Notes: a model not told the origin generated them from the letters alone. A stretch of 25,051 nt of DNA from Chara braunii (GCA_003427395.1 BFEA01000520.1:559413-584463), one strand, 5' to 3'. Positions 9,608-18,546 are shown, numbered from the stretch's first letter. Program-made: numbers and translations.

Positions 9608-9786
9608 AAAAAAAAAAAAAAAAGAAAGAGGAGGAGGAGGGGGAGAAAAAAAAGTAGGGTGGAATTGATTTCGACGAGGAGGACGAGAAAGGAGGGTGGA
9701 GTTGATGACGAGGAGTAGGAGGAGGAGGAGAGGGAGAAATAAAAGATGGGCGAACATGACGGGGAGGAGGAGGAAGGGTCCCTTGG
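9608..9786 (+). repeat. A-run and GA-rich repeat following U6 copy
   Basis: After the U6 copy comes an A run and then purine-rich sequence with GGAATTGATTTCGACGAGGA near 9661 and GGAGTTGATGACGAGGAGTA near 9699. These are the same cores as in the minus-strand array at 8953-9450 and in 18370-18545. The two arrays and the U6 fragments together form an imperfect inverted arrangement centred near 9520. Confidence 0.65.
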
Positions 9787-9850
9787 GGCATTTGTTAGAA
9801 TTGGCCCCTGAGCAAGGATGACACCCATATAATTGAGAAATGGTCGAAAT
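9787..9850 (+). pseudogene. U6 snRNA-derived copy with internal deletion
   Basis: TTTGTTAGAATTGG joins directly to CCCCTGAGCAAGGATGACAC and AATTGAGAAATGGTC, followed by an A-rich run and GGA repeats. Compared with U6, the segment between TTGG and ATGG (ACAGAGA box and GATTAGC) has been lost, plausibly by slippage between the short TGG matches. The 5' hairpin is also missing. Non-functional. Confidence 0.8.
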
Positions 9851-9969
9851 AAAAAAGAGAGGAGGAGGAGGAGGGGGAGGAGGAGGAAAAGGAGGACAGT
9901 GAATCTTCTGAGGGGGAAAAAAAAAATGATCTCAAGAAGAGGAGGGAGAAACGGACGATAGCGATGTCG

Positions 9970-9999
9970 GCCCGAATACCCTTACAAGGGTATTTGGGC
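9970..9999. repeat. 14-bp-stem hairpin with CCCTT/AAGGG head
   Basis: GCCCGAATACCCTT and AAGGGTATTTGGGC pair over 14 positions (one G-T) around a two-base loop (ac). Its CCCT/AGGG head and GCCC/GGGC base resemble the hairpins at 14.1-15.2 kb, though the arms are otherwise different. Confidence 0.7.
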
Positions 10000-10490
10000 A
10001 CATTTTTGCAGCTTACAGGAAGTACGCTCCTTGACGATATCTAGGGGCGGGCCCCACTTCTGTGCGGCCACAACCAATTCTCAGAGATTGGGAGTGACAC
10101 ACGCTTGAGTTGATTAGAGGGTGTGTGAGCGTGCACTTTGTGGGCACGCGTTAGCTTGACCAAATAATTGATCAATGTAAACTATCACGCCGGTAGAGCA
10201 AGTAAGTGCTAGGGTAGAATCTTGGATAAAGTCGCAACCTCGCACGCACGGACGAAGTTACGAGCAGCGCGAAGTTGACCAGGAAAGGTTGTGACTGGAG
10301 AAGGATGTTGTCTGACTTACTAGAGACCGACGTTTCAGGGCTGCACCGTGGGAAGTTACACAGGCACTAGGTTGGTTGTGGGCTATCAATAGTAGAAGCC
10401 GCCGCCAAAGCCAAGTAAGGATGGCGCGAACTAAAGTGAGGGCCGAGTTTTTCAGGGGTGGAGACGGTAAAAGGGCGGCCTTTCAGAGAA
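10000..10490. other. Non-coding stretch
   Basis: No open frame of note and no recognisable repeat. A short perfect hairpin ACCGGTC/GACCGGT lies at its right edge (10497-10515). Confidence 0.4.
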
Positions 10491-10522
10491 AGAGGCACCG
10501 GTCTTCAGGACCGGTCATGACC

Positions 10523-10595
10523 GAGAGCCTAGTTCAGTGGATACACCATTGAACTGTTGAAATACTGACCTGTGTTCGAATCCAGATGATGGAGC
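10523..10595 (+). pseudogene. tRNA-like segment (A and B boxes)
   Basis: TAGTTCAGTGG at 10530 matches the polymerase III A box and GTTCGAATCC at 10574 matches the B box, at exactly the spacing of an intron-less tRNA (positions 8 and 53). The implied acceptor, anticodon and T stems pair badly, so this is not a working tRNA. It is either a decayed tRNA or the head of a tRNA-derived SINE. It sits about 85 bases upstream of a U6-derived copy. Confidence 0.4.
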
Positions 10596-10678
10596 TTGAT
10601 GAGTAAATTCAAATATTTCTAGATTGTCGGGGCCTGGTTAGTTCCACAATGATATCTCAGGACCGCCACAAGACCGTA

Positions 10679-10760
10679 GTCCTTCGGAACATCCGTTAAA
10701 ATTGGAACAATATAGAGAAGATTAGCATGGCCCCAGCGCAGGGATGATACGTATAAAACA
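10679..10760 (+). pseudogene. U6 snRNA-derived copy, 5' complete
   Basis: The best of the four U6 copies over its 5' part: CCTTCGGAACATCCGTTAAA, ATTGGAACAATATAGAGAAG, ATTAGCATGGCCCCAGCGCA, GGGATGATACGTATAAAACA. It keeps the 5' hairpin, a TATAGAGA in place of the ACAGAGA box, and changed bases in the AGC triad region (GCGCAGGG for GCGCAAGG). The 3' end decays after ATAAAAC and no T-run follows. No TATA box and no upstream element at plant spacing were seen. Probably a pseudogene. Confidence 0.85.
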
Positions 10761-10769
10761 AGGAGTAAC

Positions 10770-11340
10770 TTACCTGCCCGGTGGCTGATAAACACTTGAG
10801 GCTGGGGGCGAAAGACTAATCGTACCGTCTAGTAGCAAGTTCCCTATGAGGCTCCCCTCAGATTAGCTGAGGCCGCGGAACAGTTAGCGCACGAGAGTAA
10901 GACTATGCAATGTGAGGCGGTGCGGTGTGAAGGGGGAGCGGGGTGAGGGAGAAGGAAACGTGGTGGGAAGGAAGACGAACGGGAGTCGACATAGCGAAGT
11001 AAGAAGAGGAGGAAGTGAACCTGGGTGCAAATCCGCGCCAGGTACATTGGGAAAACGAGGGCGGAGGTGGTGAAAGCAACATGGTGGAAAGGGAGAAGTC
11101 ATAACTCGCTCGTTCCTTGACAAAATCGGGCGAAATAGGACTTGAAATTGGCGTTTTGTTGTAAGGCGAGTTGAAAGGCGGGGTTAGTTTGGATGCTAGG
11201 TTAGTAGGATAGGAGATGGAAGGGAAAATGGGTGCGCGAAGGTGTCGGGACGCTGGGATATGGTGAGGGCAATAACTCATAGTTCGCCCATTTCTTAGTG
11301 GAAGCGGGCAGATGAGGAGTGGATTTCGAGGTTTGGAAGC
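10770..11340. other. Purine-rich non-coding stretch
   Basis: Plus strand is G/A-rich (10900-11250), so the minus strand gives spurious Ser/Pro/His-rich open frames. Two loosely similar segments, near 11099 (CATAACTCGCTCGTTCCTTG) and 11269 (AATAACTCATAGTTCGCCCA), suggest an old duplication about 170 bases apart. Confidence 0.4.
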
Positions 11341-11346
11341 ATGGCG

Positions 11347-11368
11347 AATCTGATGGCAGCATCAGATT
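11347..11368. repeat. 9-bp-stem hairpin
   Basis: AATCTGATG and CATCAGATT form a perfect 9-bp stem around loop gcag. No T run follows. Function unknown. Confidence 0.5.
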
Positions 11369-14091
11369 TCGCGTTCGAGCAATGGGCTGGTCAGGTTCAG
11401 TAGTGGGGGACTGCGCGTTGCAAAACGAAGTGCATCTATCCGCCTTTTAGCACAAGATTCATTTCGATTCCACTCGTCATGTTGATGGGTATAGATTCTC
11501 TGTCTCTTAGCATGCATAATCAGAAAAGCAATGCATTTTTCCATGCACTAGTGGAGGATTTACCACCAAAACTACAGAGTGGTGGCCGTTGAAGTCGTCG
11601 TGATCGTCCTCAATGGGGTTGCTCAGGAAGTCACGCCCGGTGGTAGCCGTCGTCATCCCGTACGTTGCTGCTCTTTGTCGCCTTGAGAGCGGAAACGCCA
11701 TTCTCCCCGCCTCCTCGTGTTGCTCGCCATCTCAGAAACCAAGGGGTCTTCTTTTGTAAGTGTGGTGGTCCGATTCTTCACACTAGCAGCGACCAGTTTC
11801 CCCATCGCTGGTAACCACGCTGCCGACTTCACGAGGCGCTTCGGCCAAAGCAGTTGTCCTCGTGCGCGCTCAGCGTCTGCATGCCCACACAGATGTGGGT
11901 TAGAGTGCATGAACCTGGCCTAGCTATCAACCAGGTGCTTTGATAGTGACGTAAGAGAGGGGGAGAGTAAGGGAGGCCGTGCACTAGTGGATGCATCTGT
12001 CCGCGTTCTGGCGGAGGATTTGTCCCTAGCTTTGGTCATCCTATCATGAGAGTGACCCCTCTCTAGGCCACTGCGCATACGATCGAAGCATCACAAATAC
12101 TTCCAGGTTCAGGCGGGAGTTTCATTTTAATCTTTGTGCGAAAGTGGGCGCATCAACATGAGAAACGGGCAGTGTATATTTCGGTGCTCTACCGGAAGAT
12201 CCATTTTGATTCTGCATATCCTATCGCTGAAAGTAGATCCTCAGTGTAGTGTATTCTGTCGGTAGTTGGAGGGAGGTTCGTCCCCAGGCAGATAGTGAAC
12301 GGCAGAGCAGAGCGCGTGGCCGTCATCTGAGCCATCTCCTTGTTCAACGATTTCGTGCCCATGGCCACCGTTATTTCTTTAGAGATTGGAGCTACGTTGT
12401 TCCTATAAGTGTGCTCTTCGTCACACCATCTACGGTTTACCTTTCAGCGATCTGGTTCGATGAACCTAGCCGGACTAACAGCCAGATACGGTTATATACA
12501 GACGAGAGAGAGAGCGAGAGAAGATACGGATGAGATAAGTAGTATAATAACAAGGAAAAAGCTTATCAGAAGCCCATGCAAGCTTTGGGTTCGATACATG
12601 TTCCTTAATGTTTGGGTGTATATGACCGGGAGTCGGGCTCATAATTTCTCGCATCATTACGCCATTCGGTACAATGCTGATCGTCGTAACCGCCATCGGG
12701 ACCGTCGTGTGTTCATGATTGTCGTCTAGGTTCAGTCTATTGTAATTACTGCTAAGTGTGACAACAAGATGTTGGACTGCAACAGGCGGACATTGCTGGT
12801 CCGGCTACAGAGAACTGCTGCTGCTGGGCGTTCGAGCGAAGTTGTTTCCATCCGCGACAGCGGCAAGCTGCCAGTGTGGGTTGCAGGGCGCTGCGCTGCT
12901 GGTTCCCTGATTAGATAATTGCTATCGCCTGCGGACTATCGTATACACTGTCGAGTTCCTGTTACTGAATTCCCGTAATTAAAGTGCCCGCGGGTCTGCG
13001 CAGCCTAGTTTCTGCTGCCGGTCCGAGATATTGTACCCTTGCTATTACATATTGTTGAGGCGACCTGTAGCCACGGGCAACTATAGTGCCTTGATATTGA
13101 GGATGGAAGGAGGGTGACTGGGGGGTCGTTTGGCTAGGCACGGGGCGCCGTACGAGGGTGGACCAGAGGAGTTAGCGCCACAGTTAGCATTGACAAGACT
13201 GCTGTTGTTGCAGGTCGCTCGTTTTACTGAGTACTCGATAGCAACTGCAGCAAACAGGGTTGCAGTTGTGGTTCTGGCGAAGCAGTGTTTTCCGCACTGA
13301 CCTGCTTACCGTCAACATTATTACGAAACTCAGTGACAACGAACTACTGTGTAACGGCTGACTTGCGGGGGTTGCTGCACTGCTACTGTATTTACTATTT
13401 TGCGCAGCCGCAGTGCTTACGGCGCCTGCTGAGTTACCACGGTGTTCTGCGGTGACTTTGTTGTGCTGGACACTTGGCTAAAAGCACCAATGAGGTGGGT
13501 GTCGCTGCAGTTCTGAGCATTGGTCAAAGCTCTTCATCGGGGGACTGTTACTCTGTGTTCGTGCTGTGATCTGACCAGTTGCACAGTGCATTTTATTAGC
13601 CATCATTGCGGGGCCCTCAGGAGATCCAAATTCCAAGGCCCTCTCACATTGAGTTGAGTTGTCCCACTCTTGGATCTCGAGAGTCTGACTTATCTTCTTC
13701 TATCTTTCTTACTCTAAGTCTGGTCTGAGGATACGAGAGGAAGGCGGCAGGCGGGATTGCAACCCGTAGGACCGCAGCAAGACCTTGTGGGAGGTCCACC
13801 CACCGATTGCGGGAGCTCTGCCGGAGCCCAGGCGGGGTTCTTGAGGCAGGGAACTTCAGGTATAATTTTCGTCTGACGCATGTGATCCCTTTCCCTAATT
13901 ACATTATTCCCCTTAGGTATCTGAATTGAAAGATTATTATTTTTCTATTTTGTTATGTATGTCAGGACATGTTTTGTGAAAGGCTAAATAAACAGATATA
14001 TATGAGAGCTCAGATAATGAATTCAGACAAAGGAATTGGGGGAAGGTGGGAGAAAGGAGTTTTGCATGCTTTAATCGAGCCAACCCAAGGC
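11369..14091. other. Long stretch without recognisable gene
   Basis: Open frames are short and overlapping with no family pattern on either strand. The string TGCACTAGTGGA occurs at about 11544 and 11982. A short GA run lies near 12505-12520. CTG/GTTG-rich patches occur at 12820-13460. A GT...AG-like interval near 13859-13918 could be an intron but has no coding flanks. I see nothing else. Confidence 0.4.
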
Positions 14092-14557
14092 TGGGCCCCT
14101 CCGGGTGGATGTGGGCCCAATGCTATGTTTTATTGATGTTTGCTGGGCTGTGCGAATGGCTTTATGGCTGGTCCTACCCGGGTAGGATGGATCAGTCGCT
14201 GTTTCTTTTAAGGGTTTCTGGACAGGAGGACGGACACCCTGGGTAGGGAAGGCTCAGATTCCTGGTGTTTCTTTTAATGAGTTGAGATGCATGTTTCTTC
14301 TGAGGGAACAACGACGTAAGACTAAGTGTACCCTAGGGTTAGGGCGGCTTAGCCATGAGCCATGAATTAACTGGTCAACCAGAGTATAAAATCTGATACA
14401 TATATTATTGAATCTATACTTCTGACAAATTGGGCACCCCGGGTAGGGAAAGCCAATCAATAAGTCAGGTAGAATTAAGGAAGAAAAGGAAATAGATGAA
14501 GAATAAAAAGAAGGTAACAGGGCAGGCTGAACGTACCCTAGGGTTAGGGCGGTTCAG
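14092..14557. repeat. Dispersed hairpins of the CCCT-GGGT-AGGG family
   Basis: Six related stem-loops with irregular spacing. They lie at 14092-14119 (TGGGCCC/GGGCCCA arms), 14173-14186 (perfect palindrome CCTACCCGGGTAGG), 14237-14248 (CCCT-GGGT-AGGG, no lower stem), 14322-14352 (CTAAG/CTTAG arms with head CCCTAGGGTTAGGG), 14429-14457 (ATTGG/CCAAT arms) and 14527-14557 (CTGAAC/GTTCAG arms with the full head). They lead into the regular array at 14745-15207. Confidence 0.75.
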
Positions 14558-14744
14558 TTGTATGCTCGTAATAACACCAAGGAGCAGAAAGTTAGTATAA
14601 ATCGGTTTTTATTTTCCCTTCTAAACAAAGAGGGCGGATCAGAAGTTCCATTAGTTGGAAAGGTCCGAACGACTGCCTAACAAGAGAAGGAAAAACTTAA
14701 AGTCTGTGCAAGTATTCGTATCATATTGACTGTTGTATGGCTAA

Positions 14745-15207
14745 CTAGGCGTACCCTAGGGTTAGGGCGGCCTAGTGATATGCTTCTGTCGTTGATGTGA
14801 TGTAAGTTGGACGTACCCTAGGGTTAGGGCGGTTCAACTTTTTGTCGTTTGTAGGCAAGTTAGGCCTACCCCTGGGCAGGGATGGTGTAATGTTATGCCA
14901 TATGTAACCTTGTTTAAGGCAGACTGGGCACACCCTAGGGTTAGGGAAGCCCAGTCCTATGCTTCATGTCGTTAAGTTGGCATAAGCCAGACGTACCCTA
15001 GGGTTAGGGCAGCCCAATCCTATGCTTCATGTCGTTAAGTTTGCAGAAGCCAGACGTACCCTAGGGTTAGGGCGGTCTGGTCATATGCATTATGTATACA
15101 GTTCATGTTATGTTGGGCACACCCCAGGGTTAGGGCAGCCCAGATGTGCGTACCTTATCTGTTATTTAGGCAGGTTAGGCATACCCTTCAGTTAGGGTGA
15201 GTCCGAC
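14745..15207. repeat. 62-63-bp tandem array of covarying hairpins
   Basis: Eight heads start at 14754, 14816, 14870, 14933, 14996, 15059, 15122 and 15184, so spacing is 62-63 bp except around the shortened third unit. Most heads read CCCTAGGGTTAGGG (CCCTA pairs TAGGG). The lower arms differ between units yet stay complementary: CTAGGC/GCCTAG (14745-14775), AAGTTGGAC/GTTCAACTT (14804-14840), GACTGGGC/GCCCAGTC (14922-14956), CCAGAC/GTCTGG (15050-15080), TGGGC/GCCCA (15114-15142) and GTTAGGC/GTCCGAC with one mismatch (15174-15207). The unit at 14988-15016 (CAGAC/GCCCA) has lost pairing and the one at 14870 is weak. Spacers share ATATGCTTCATGTCGTTAAG-like sequence. No coding frame crosses the array. 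Confidence 0.9.
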
Positions 15208-15606
15208 CATATGCCATAGGAAAGGGGGACTTAAAAGGGAAAGGAACTGAGAGGTGTAACGAACTACTTGGGTCAAATTGATGTGGGATTGTGAGAGATG
15301 TTTGTTTATGCATGCTTGTGGGCTCTCACTTTGGGTGTCTTTTCGATAGGTTAGTTGCTTAGATGCTCGCCAAGTGCTGGAGCCGTAGGTAGATGAGATG
15401 GATGATGGGAGGGAGAGCTTGGGATAAAGATAGGATTGACCTTACTTGGAGTTAGAGTTGACGATAGCTCACGATACCATCCGCTGAAAGGGGATCGTGT
15501 AAACTATCTTCAATCCTAACTATCAAGCAAGTGTCAGAAGTTAGTCCCAAGTATAGCTTTGCTTGTCTTTCTGTTTCAGCTTTGTATAAATCTTGGCAGC
15601 CTCCTG
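15208..15606. other. Non-coding stretch
   Basis: Flanks the hairpin array on the right. A/G-rich at 15215-15260. No open frame with a recognisable pattern and no clear repeat. Confidence 0.4.
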
Positions 15607-15740
15607 TTCCTACGGGAAGCGCAACCAAAATTTCTACAAATCTGAAAGAGTTAGTTATTTTTGGACTCATAGAAATTCTGGAAAGGCACTTTTCCTACGG
15701 GCAGTGCTGCCGAAATTTCGTAGAATCTGAGGAGTTAGAA
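15607..15740. repeat. Diverged ~46-bp direct repeat, 85 bp apart
   Basis: TTCCTACGGG at 15607 and 15692 begin two similar segments: CGCAACCAAAATTTCTACAA with ATCTGAAAGAGTTAG, and TGCTGCCGAAATTTCGTAGA with ATCTGAGGAGTTAG. Small open frames on both strands cross it, without a known domain. Confidence 0.65.
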
Positions 15741-15958
15741 TATTTCTAGTTAGGAGAAACTTGGCAAATCTACCCTGAATAGGGGAGGTGCTTAGTGACT
15801 TGGTGCTAGTAAGGGGAGCTGACAATGAGATTAGCAGAAGAGGTAGGTTACGAATTGGGAAGTATTCTCTTTTTGGCGTGAACATAGTAGTGGTTCTTTT
15901 TGGCTTATACTGTGATGCAGGTTTCCATATTTTGCTTAAAGGCTGATTCGTTCGGCCC

Positions 15959-15999
15959 GATCCTTCGAAGGATCACTTTTCTGTTATCACTGATAACAG
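15959..15999. repeat. Two adjacent palindromes
   Basis: GATCCTTCGAAGGATC (15959-15974) is a perfect 16-bp palindrome. CTGTTATCACTGATAACAG (15981-15999) has 9-bp arms around one base. Only six bases separate them. Either could be a dimer binding site or a structural element; there is no gene next to them to choose. Confidence 0.7.
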
Positions 16000-16812
16000 G
16001 TCGGTTGCCGATTCGTCGGTTCACGACTCAACTTTCCTACTTCTTCTACCTCTCAACCTAAGGCCTTGGCCCTTGCTGGGTTGAATGTTTTCTTAGGTTT
16101 TCACCCAGATTCTTTATAAATGGTCATTTCGTAAGTACTTTTGTTGAGGAATGGTAAAGGTTAGGCTTGTGTGCATGAGGCAGGGTGTGAGCTGCAGAAG
16201 GCTGAAAAGTTGACCCCTTTAGTGTGTGCGATGCTGTTTGAATTCTCTGTGTATGATTGCAGGTATGTGTGGAGAAATCTCGATTGAGTCTTGGTGAATG
16301 GTTATGTTTTGGATTCAGATGGGCAAACCACACAACTGCCGTGAGAGTGAACTACCACACCACTCTTTGTTTGATTGAGATTGCCCTTTTCCCATTCTGA
16401 TATTATGATAGTTAAAGTAGACGTACGCTCGGATAACCCTCATGGGCTATGCAACCGCACGATTACGCTTTCCCTTTGCTCGTTGGTATAATTGGTCGGA
16501 CGTTAGTCCTGAGCCTGGAATTCGAGGCCCTTGTGCAAGGCATCCCAGGTCCTTCTTCTTCCTTTTTGGGGTGGTGTGTCCTACCAAACGGGCACTCGCA
16601 CCTTTTGGGGCGGACTAGGCTTAAATTTTCGTAGAGGTCAGATGGTCTATTTGTGTTTTCTTCTGCTAACACTAATGTTTTTTTTTTCCTTTTCTTTTCC
16701 TTGTTTTAATTTTATTTTGGAGGAAGGATAGAGTTCCGGGCGGAAGGATTAGCGTGTCGTTGGTGGTGCGCCAGACAACTCACCACCGCTCCAAATTCCT
16801 TCCTGCCCTAGG
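16000..16812. other. Non-coding stretch
   Basis: No recognisable gene. A T-rich patch lies at 16675-16715. At 16761-16788 GTTGGTGGTG and CACCACC form a short stem just before the structured duplication. Confidence 0.4.
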
Positions 16813-17300
16813 GACCATCTTACCCCGCACCTTTTGGGACACCTCAGGGTGCAGAAGATGGTAAGGCCCCCAGGCCGCCCTTGCGCTCACTAAAGGTTTA
16901 CCGCCCCTTAGCGCGCGCTTCAACCGACGCTTGAGCGTCGAGAGCGACCCCATGGCCCTGATAAGACCACTCGATTATGGGCACGACATAATGCGTCGTC
17001 ATCACGACCGCTTACGGGATTGCATTGTTAGCCGATATGTGTAAGCCCTGCGCGAGCACGACCGTCTTATACGATCCGGCGCGCGAACTCCACTTAAGGG
17101 CTTGCGCAGGAACACTTATGGGTCAAGCAGAAAGGGCAAAAGCACGTTGCGGTAAGTAGATCCGAGTTTCGGTAATGCGAGGCGTCGTGCGGACGGAGTA
17201 CTAGCCCTAGTCAGCCTATGAGAATCCGCATTCGAGATTCCAACGTTTCGAGCGTCGGTTCGCACAGGGGTCTGAACTGGGCATTGTCCGCGCGCAGCCT
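16813..17300. repeat. Structured ~450-bp segment, copy A
   Basis: First of two diverged direct copies. It opens with a stem ACCATCTT/AAGATGGT (16814-16821 with 16855-16862) enclosing GCACC/GGTGC. It contains the tight hairpin CGACGCT-TG-AGCGTCG at 16925-16940 and later CCCTAGTCAGCCTATGAG (17205) and AGCGTCGGTTCGCAC (17251). The matching marks in copy B lie 727-732 bases downstream. No protein frame is conserved between the copies, so non-coding RNA, LTRs of a small element, or plain duplication are all possible. Confidence 0.6.
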
Positions 17301-17526
17301 TCATACTAACCAGCCCCCTTCCATTTGACAAGCCTACCAAGCTATGCGAACCTAAATAAGGCATGGGCATAGTAGGAAAAGGGGCGGGTCTCGTTTCCCC
17401 TTTGTGTCTAGTTCCTTTTTAAAAGTTTTTAGTTGGACGTTGGAGTCCGTGGCAGCCGTCAAAGTCAAACCCCTTGACCTCTCCACATACCTCCGATGTT
17501 GGAGCCTGTCACAAGAGCCAAGACTC

Positions 17527-17544
17527 GGGTTGTCACGACAACCC
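17527..17544. repeat. 8-bp-stem hairpin
   Basis: GGGTTGTC and GACAACCC form a perfect 8-bp stem around a two-base loop (ac), just left of copy B of the structured segment. Confidence 0.55.
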
Positions 17545-17554
17545 TGAAGCTGTC

Positions 17555-18030
17555 TACTCAACCCCTCTCCACAGGTTGCAGAAGAGGGTAGGTCTTGCAA
17601 CCGCGCTGGCGATTGTCTAGCGTCAAGAGGGTAACCCCTCGAGACGTATGTCAGCCGACACTTCAGTGTCGAAGGTGACCCTCAAAACTTCTCAGGGCCA
17701 CCTGAGTTTGGGTACCACATAGCACTCCATCATTGCGGCTGCTTGCGCAAACATGCATTGCGAGTCGATATGATAGAGCCCATGCCGCCGCGATATTTAT
17801 TTTGGCTCCGCGCGCGGCACTCATCTAATCCCTCAGCAAAAGTTATGGGTTGGGTGAGAACAAAGGGGCTAGGTGCGATTTACGAGTGAAACTTGGTTTT
17901 GTTTCATCTGGTATCGTCGCGTGGTTAAGATAGCCGTCCTAGTCGACCTTCGTAGGATCACACTCGAGAGATCAGCCCCTCCAGCGACGGTTCACATGCG
18001 GGTTCGATTTGGGCGTTTTGACCACATGTA
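17555..18030. repeat. Structured ~450-bp segment, copy B
   Basis: Second diverged copy. It has stem GGTTGCA/TGCAACC (17574-17580 with 17596-17602), the hairpin CGACACT-TC-AGTGTCG at 17656-17671, TCCTAGTCGACCTTCGTAG (17937) and AGCGACGGTTCACAT (17983). In the central hairpin one base pair differs from copy A (G-C becomes A-T) without breaking the stem. The right end (GGTTAAG near 17922 and GGGTTCGATT near 18000) resembles polymerase III A and B boxes, but the intervening stems do not fold as a tRNA. Confidence 0.6.
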
Positions 18031-18369
18031 CCCCCTATGCTAAAGCGAACGAGAAACGCCCTCGGTTGGGCCACCTCTGCGACTGCACATGCAAAGCTTT
18101 CGTACGTGGTTTGGTAGCTCGGCGGGGATACGCCCACTCAAGGGATGGTGACAGTTCCTACGAGCGGAGGCAAAGCGGTGCCTCGCGTGACCCTGTCCTG
18201 TCATAGGGACTCGCGAGAGGTACGGCTGGCGCACTCGGTCAGAGCGGCAAAGCGCTCTCCGCGACAAGTCTTGCCAAATCTTGCGTGACGCGGCCGGGAG
18301 GGTCCCCCTGCGGGACCGATGCGCTCGACAGCGGAGAGAGAGGGAGAGGTGGGACATGATAGAGAGGTA
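18031..18369. other. Non-coding stretch
   Basis: GC-rich with CGCGA/TCGCG words, no recognisable reading frame or repeat family. It merges into the GA-rich repeat on the right. Confidence 0.4.
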
Positions 18370-18546
18370 GACGACAGAGGGAGAAAGACTCAGATACAAC
18401 AAAAAGGAGGAGGACGAGGAGGATGAGAAAGAAAATGAGGCCCGAGCTGAGGAGGAGGAGGATGAGGAGGAGGGGGAGTAGGAGGAGAACTAGAGAAGGA
18501 CGAGATAGGAGGCGGAGTTCATGACGAGGAGTAGGAGGAGAGGCGT

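Noticed and set aside
8610-9718. Long Ser/Leu/Pro-rich open frames over the microsatellite region
   Set aside because: They are direct translations of TC, AC and CTC repeats, occur in several frames at once and have no domain.
10679-10760. Functional U6 snRNA gene
   Set aside because: No plant upstream element or TATA box at the expected distance, changed bases in key segments, and no T-run terminator.
13859-13918. Possible intron (AG|GTATAAT ... CCCCTTAG)
   Set aside because: Flanking sequence has no open coding frame, so the splice-like words are not supported.
14331-15197. Interstitial telomere repeats (TTAGGG)
   Set aside because: The TAGGG words occur once per 62-63-bp unit within a hairpin and not as head-to-tail telomere units, so telomeric origin does not explain the structure.
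14745-15207. CRISPR array
   Set aside because: Spacers are similar to each other, repeats are imperfect, no cas genes exist, and the context is eukaryotic.
16463-16545. tRNA-like words GTTGGTATAATTGG and GGAATTCGAGGC
   Set aside because: No acceptor, anticodon or T stem pairs, and the B-box match is poor.
17910-18020. tRNA gene with A box near 17922 and B box near 18000
   Set aside because: Box spacing is too long for a normal tRNA without intron and no cloverleaf stems form; the region is better explained as part of the diverged duplication.
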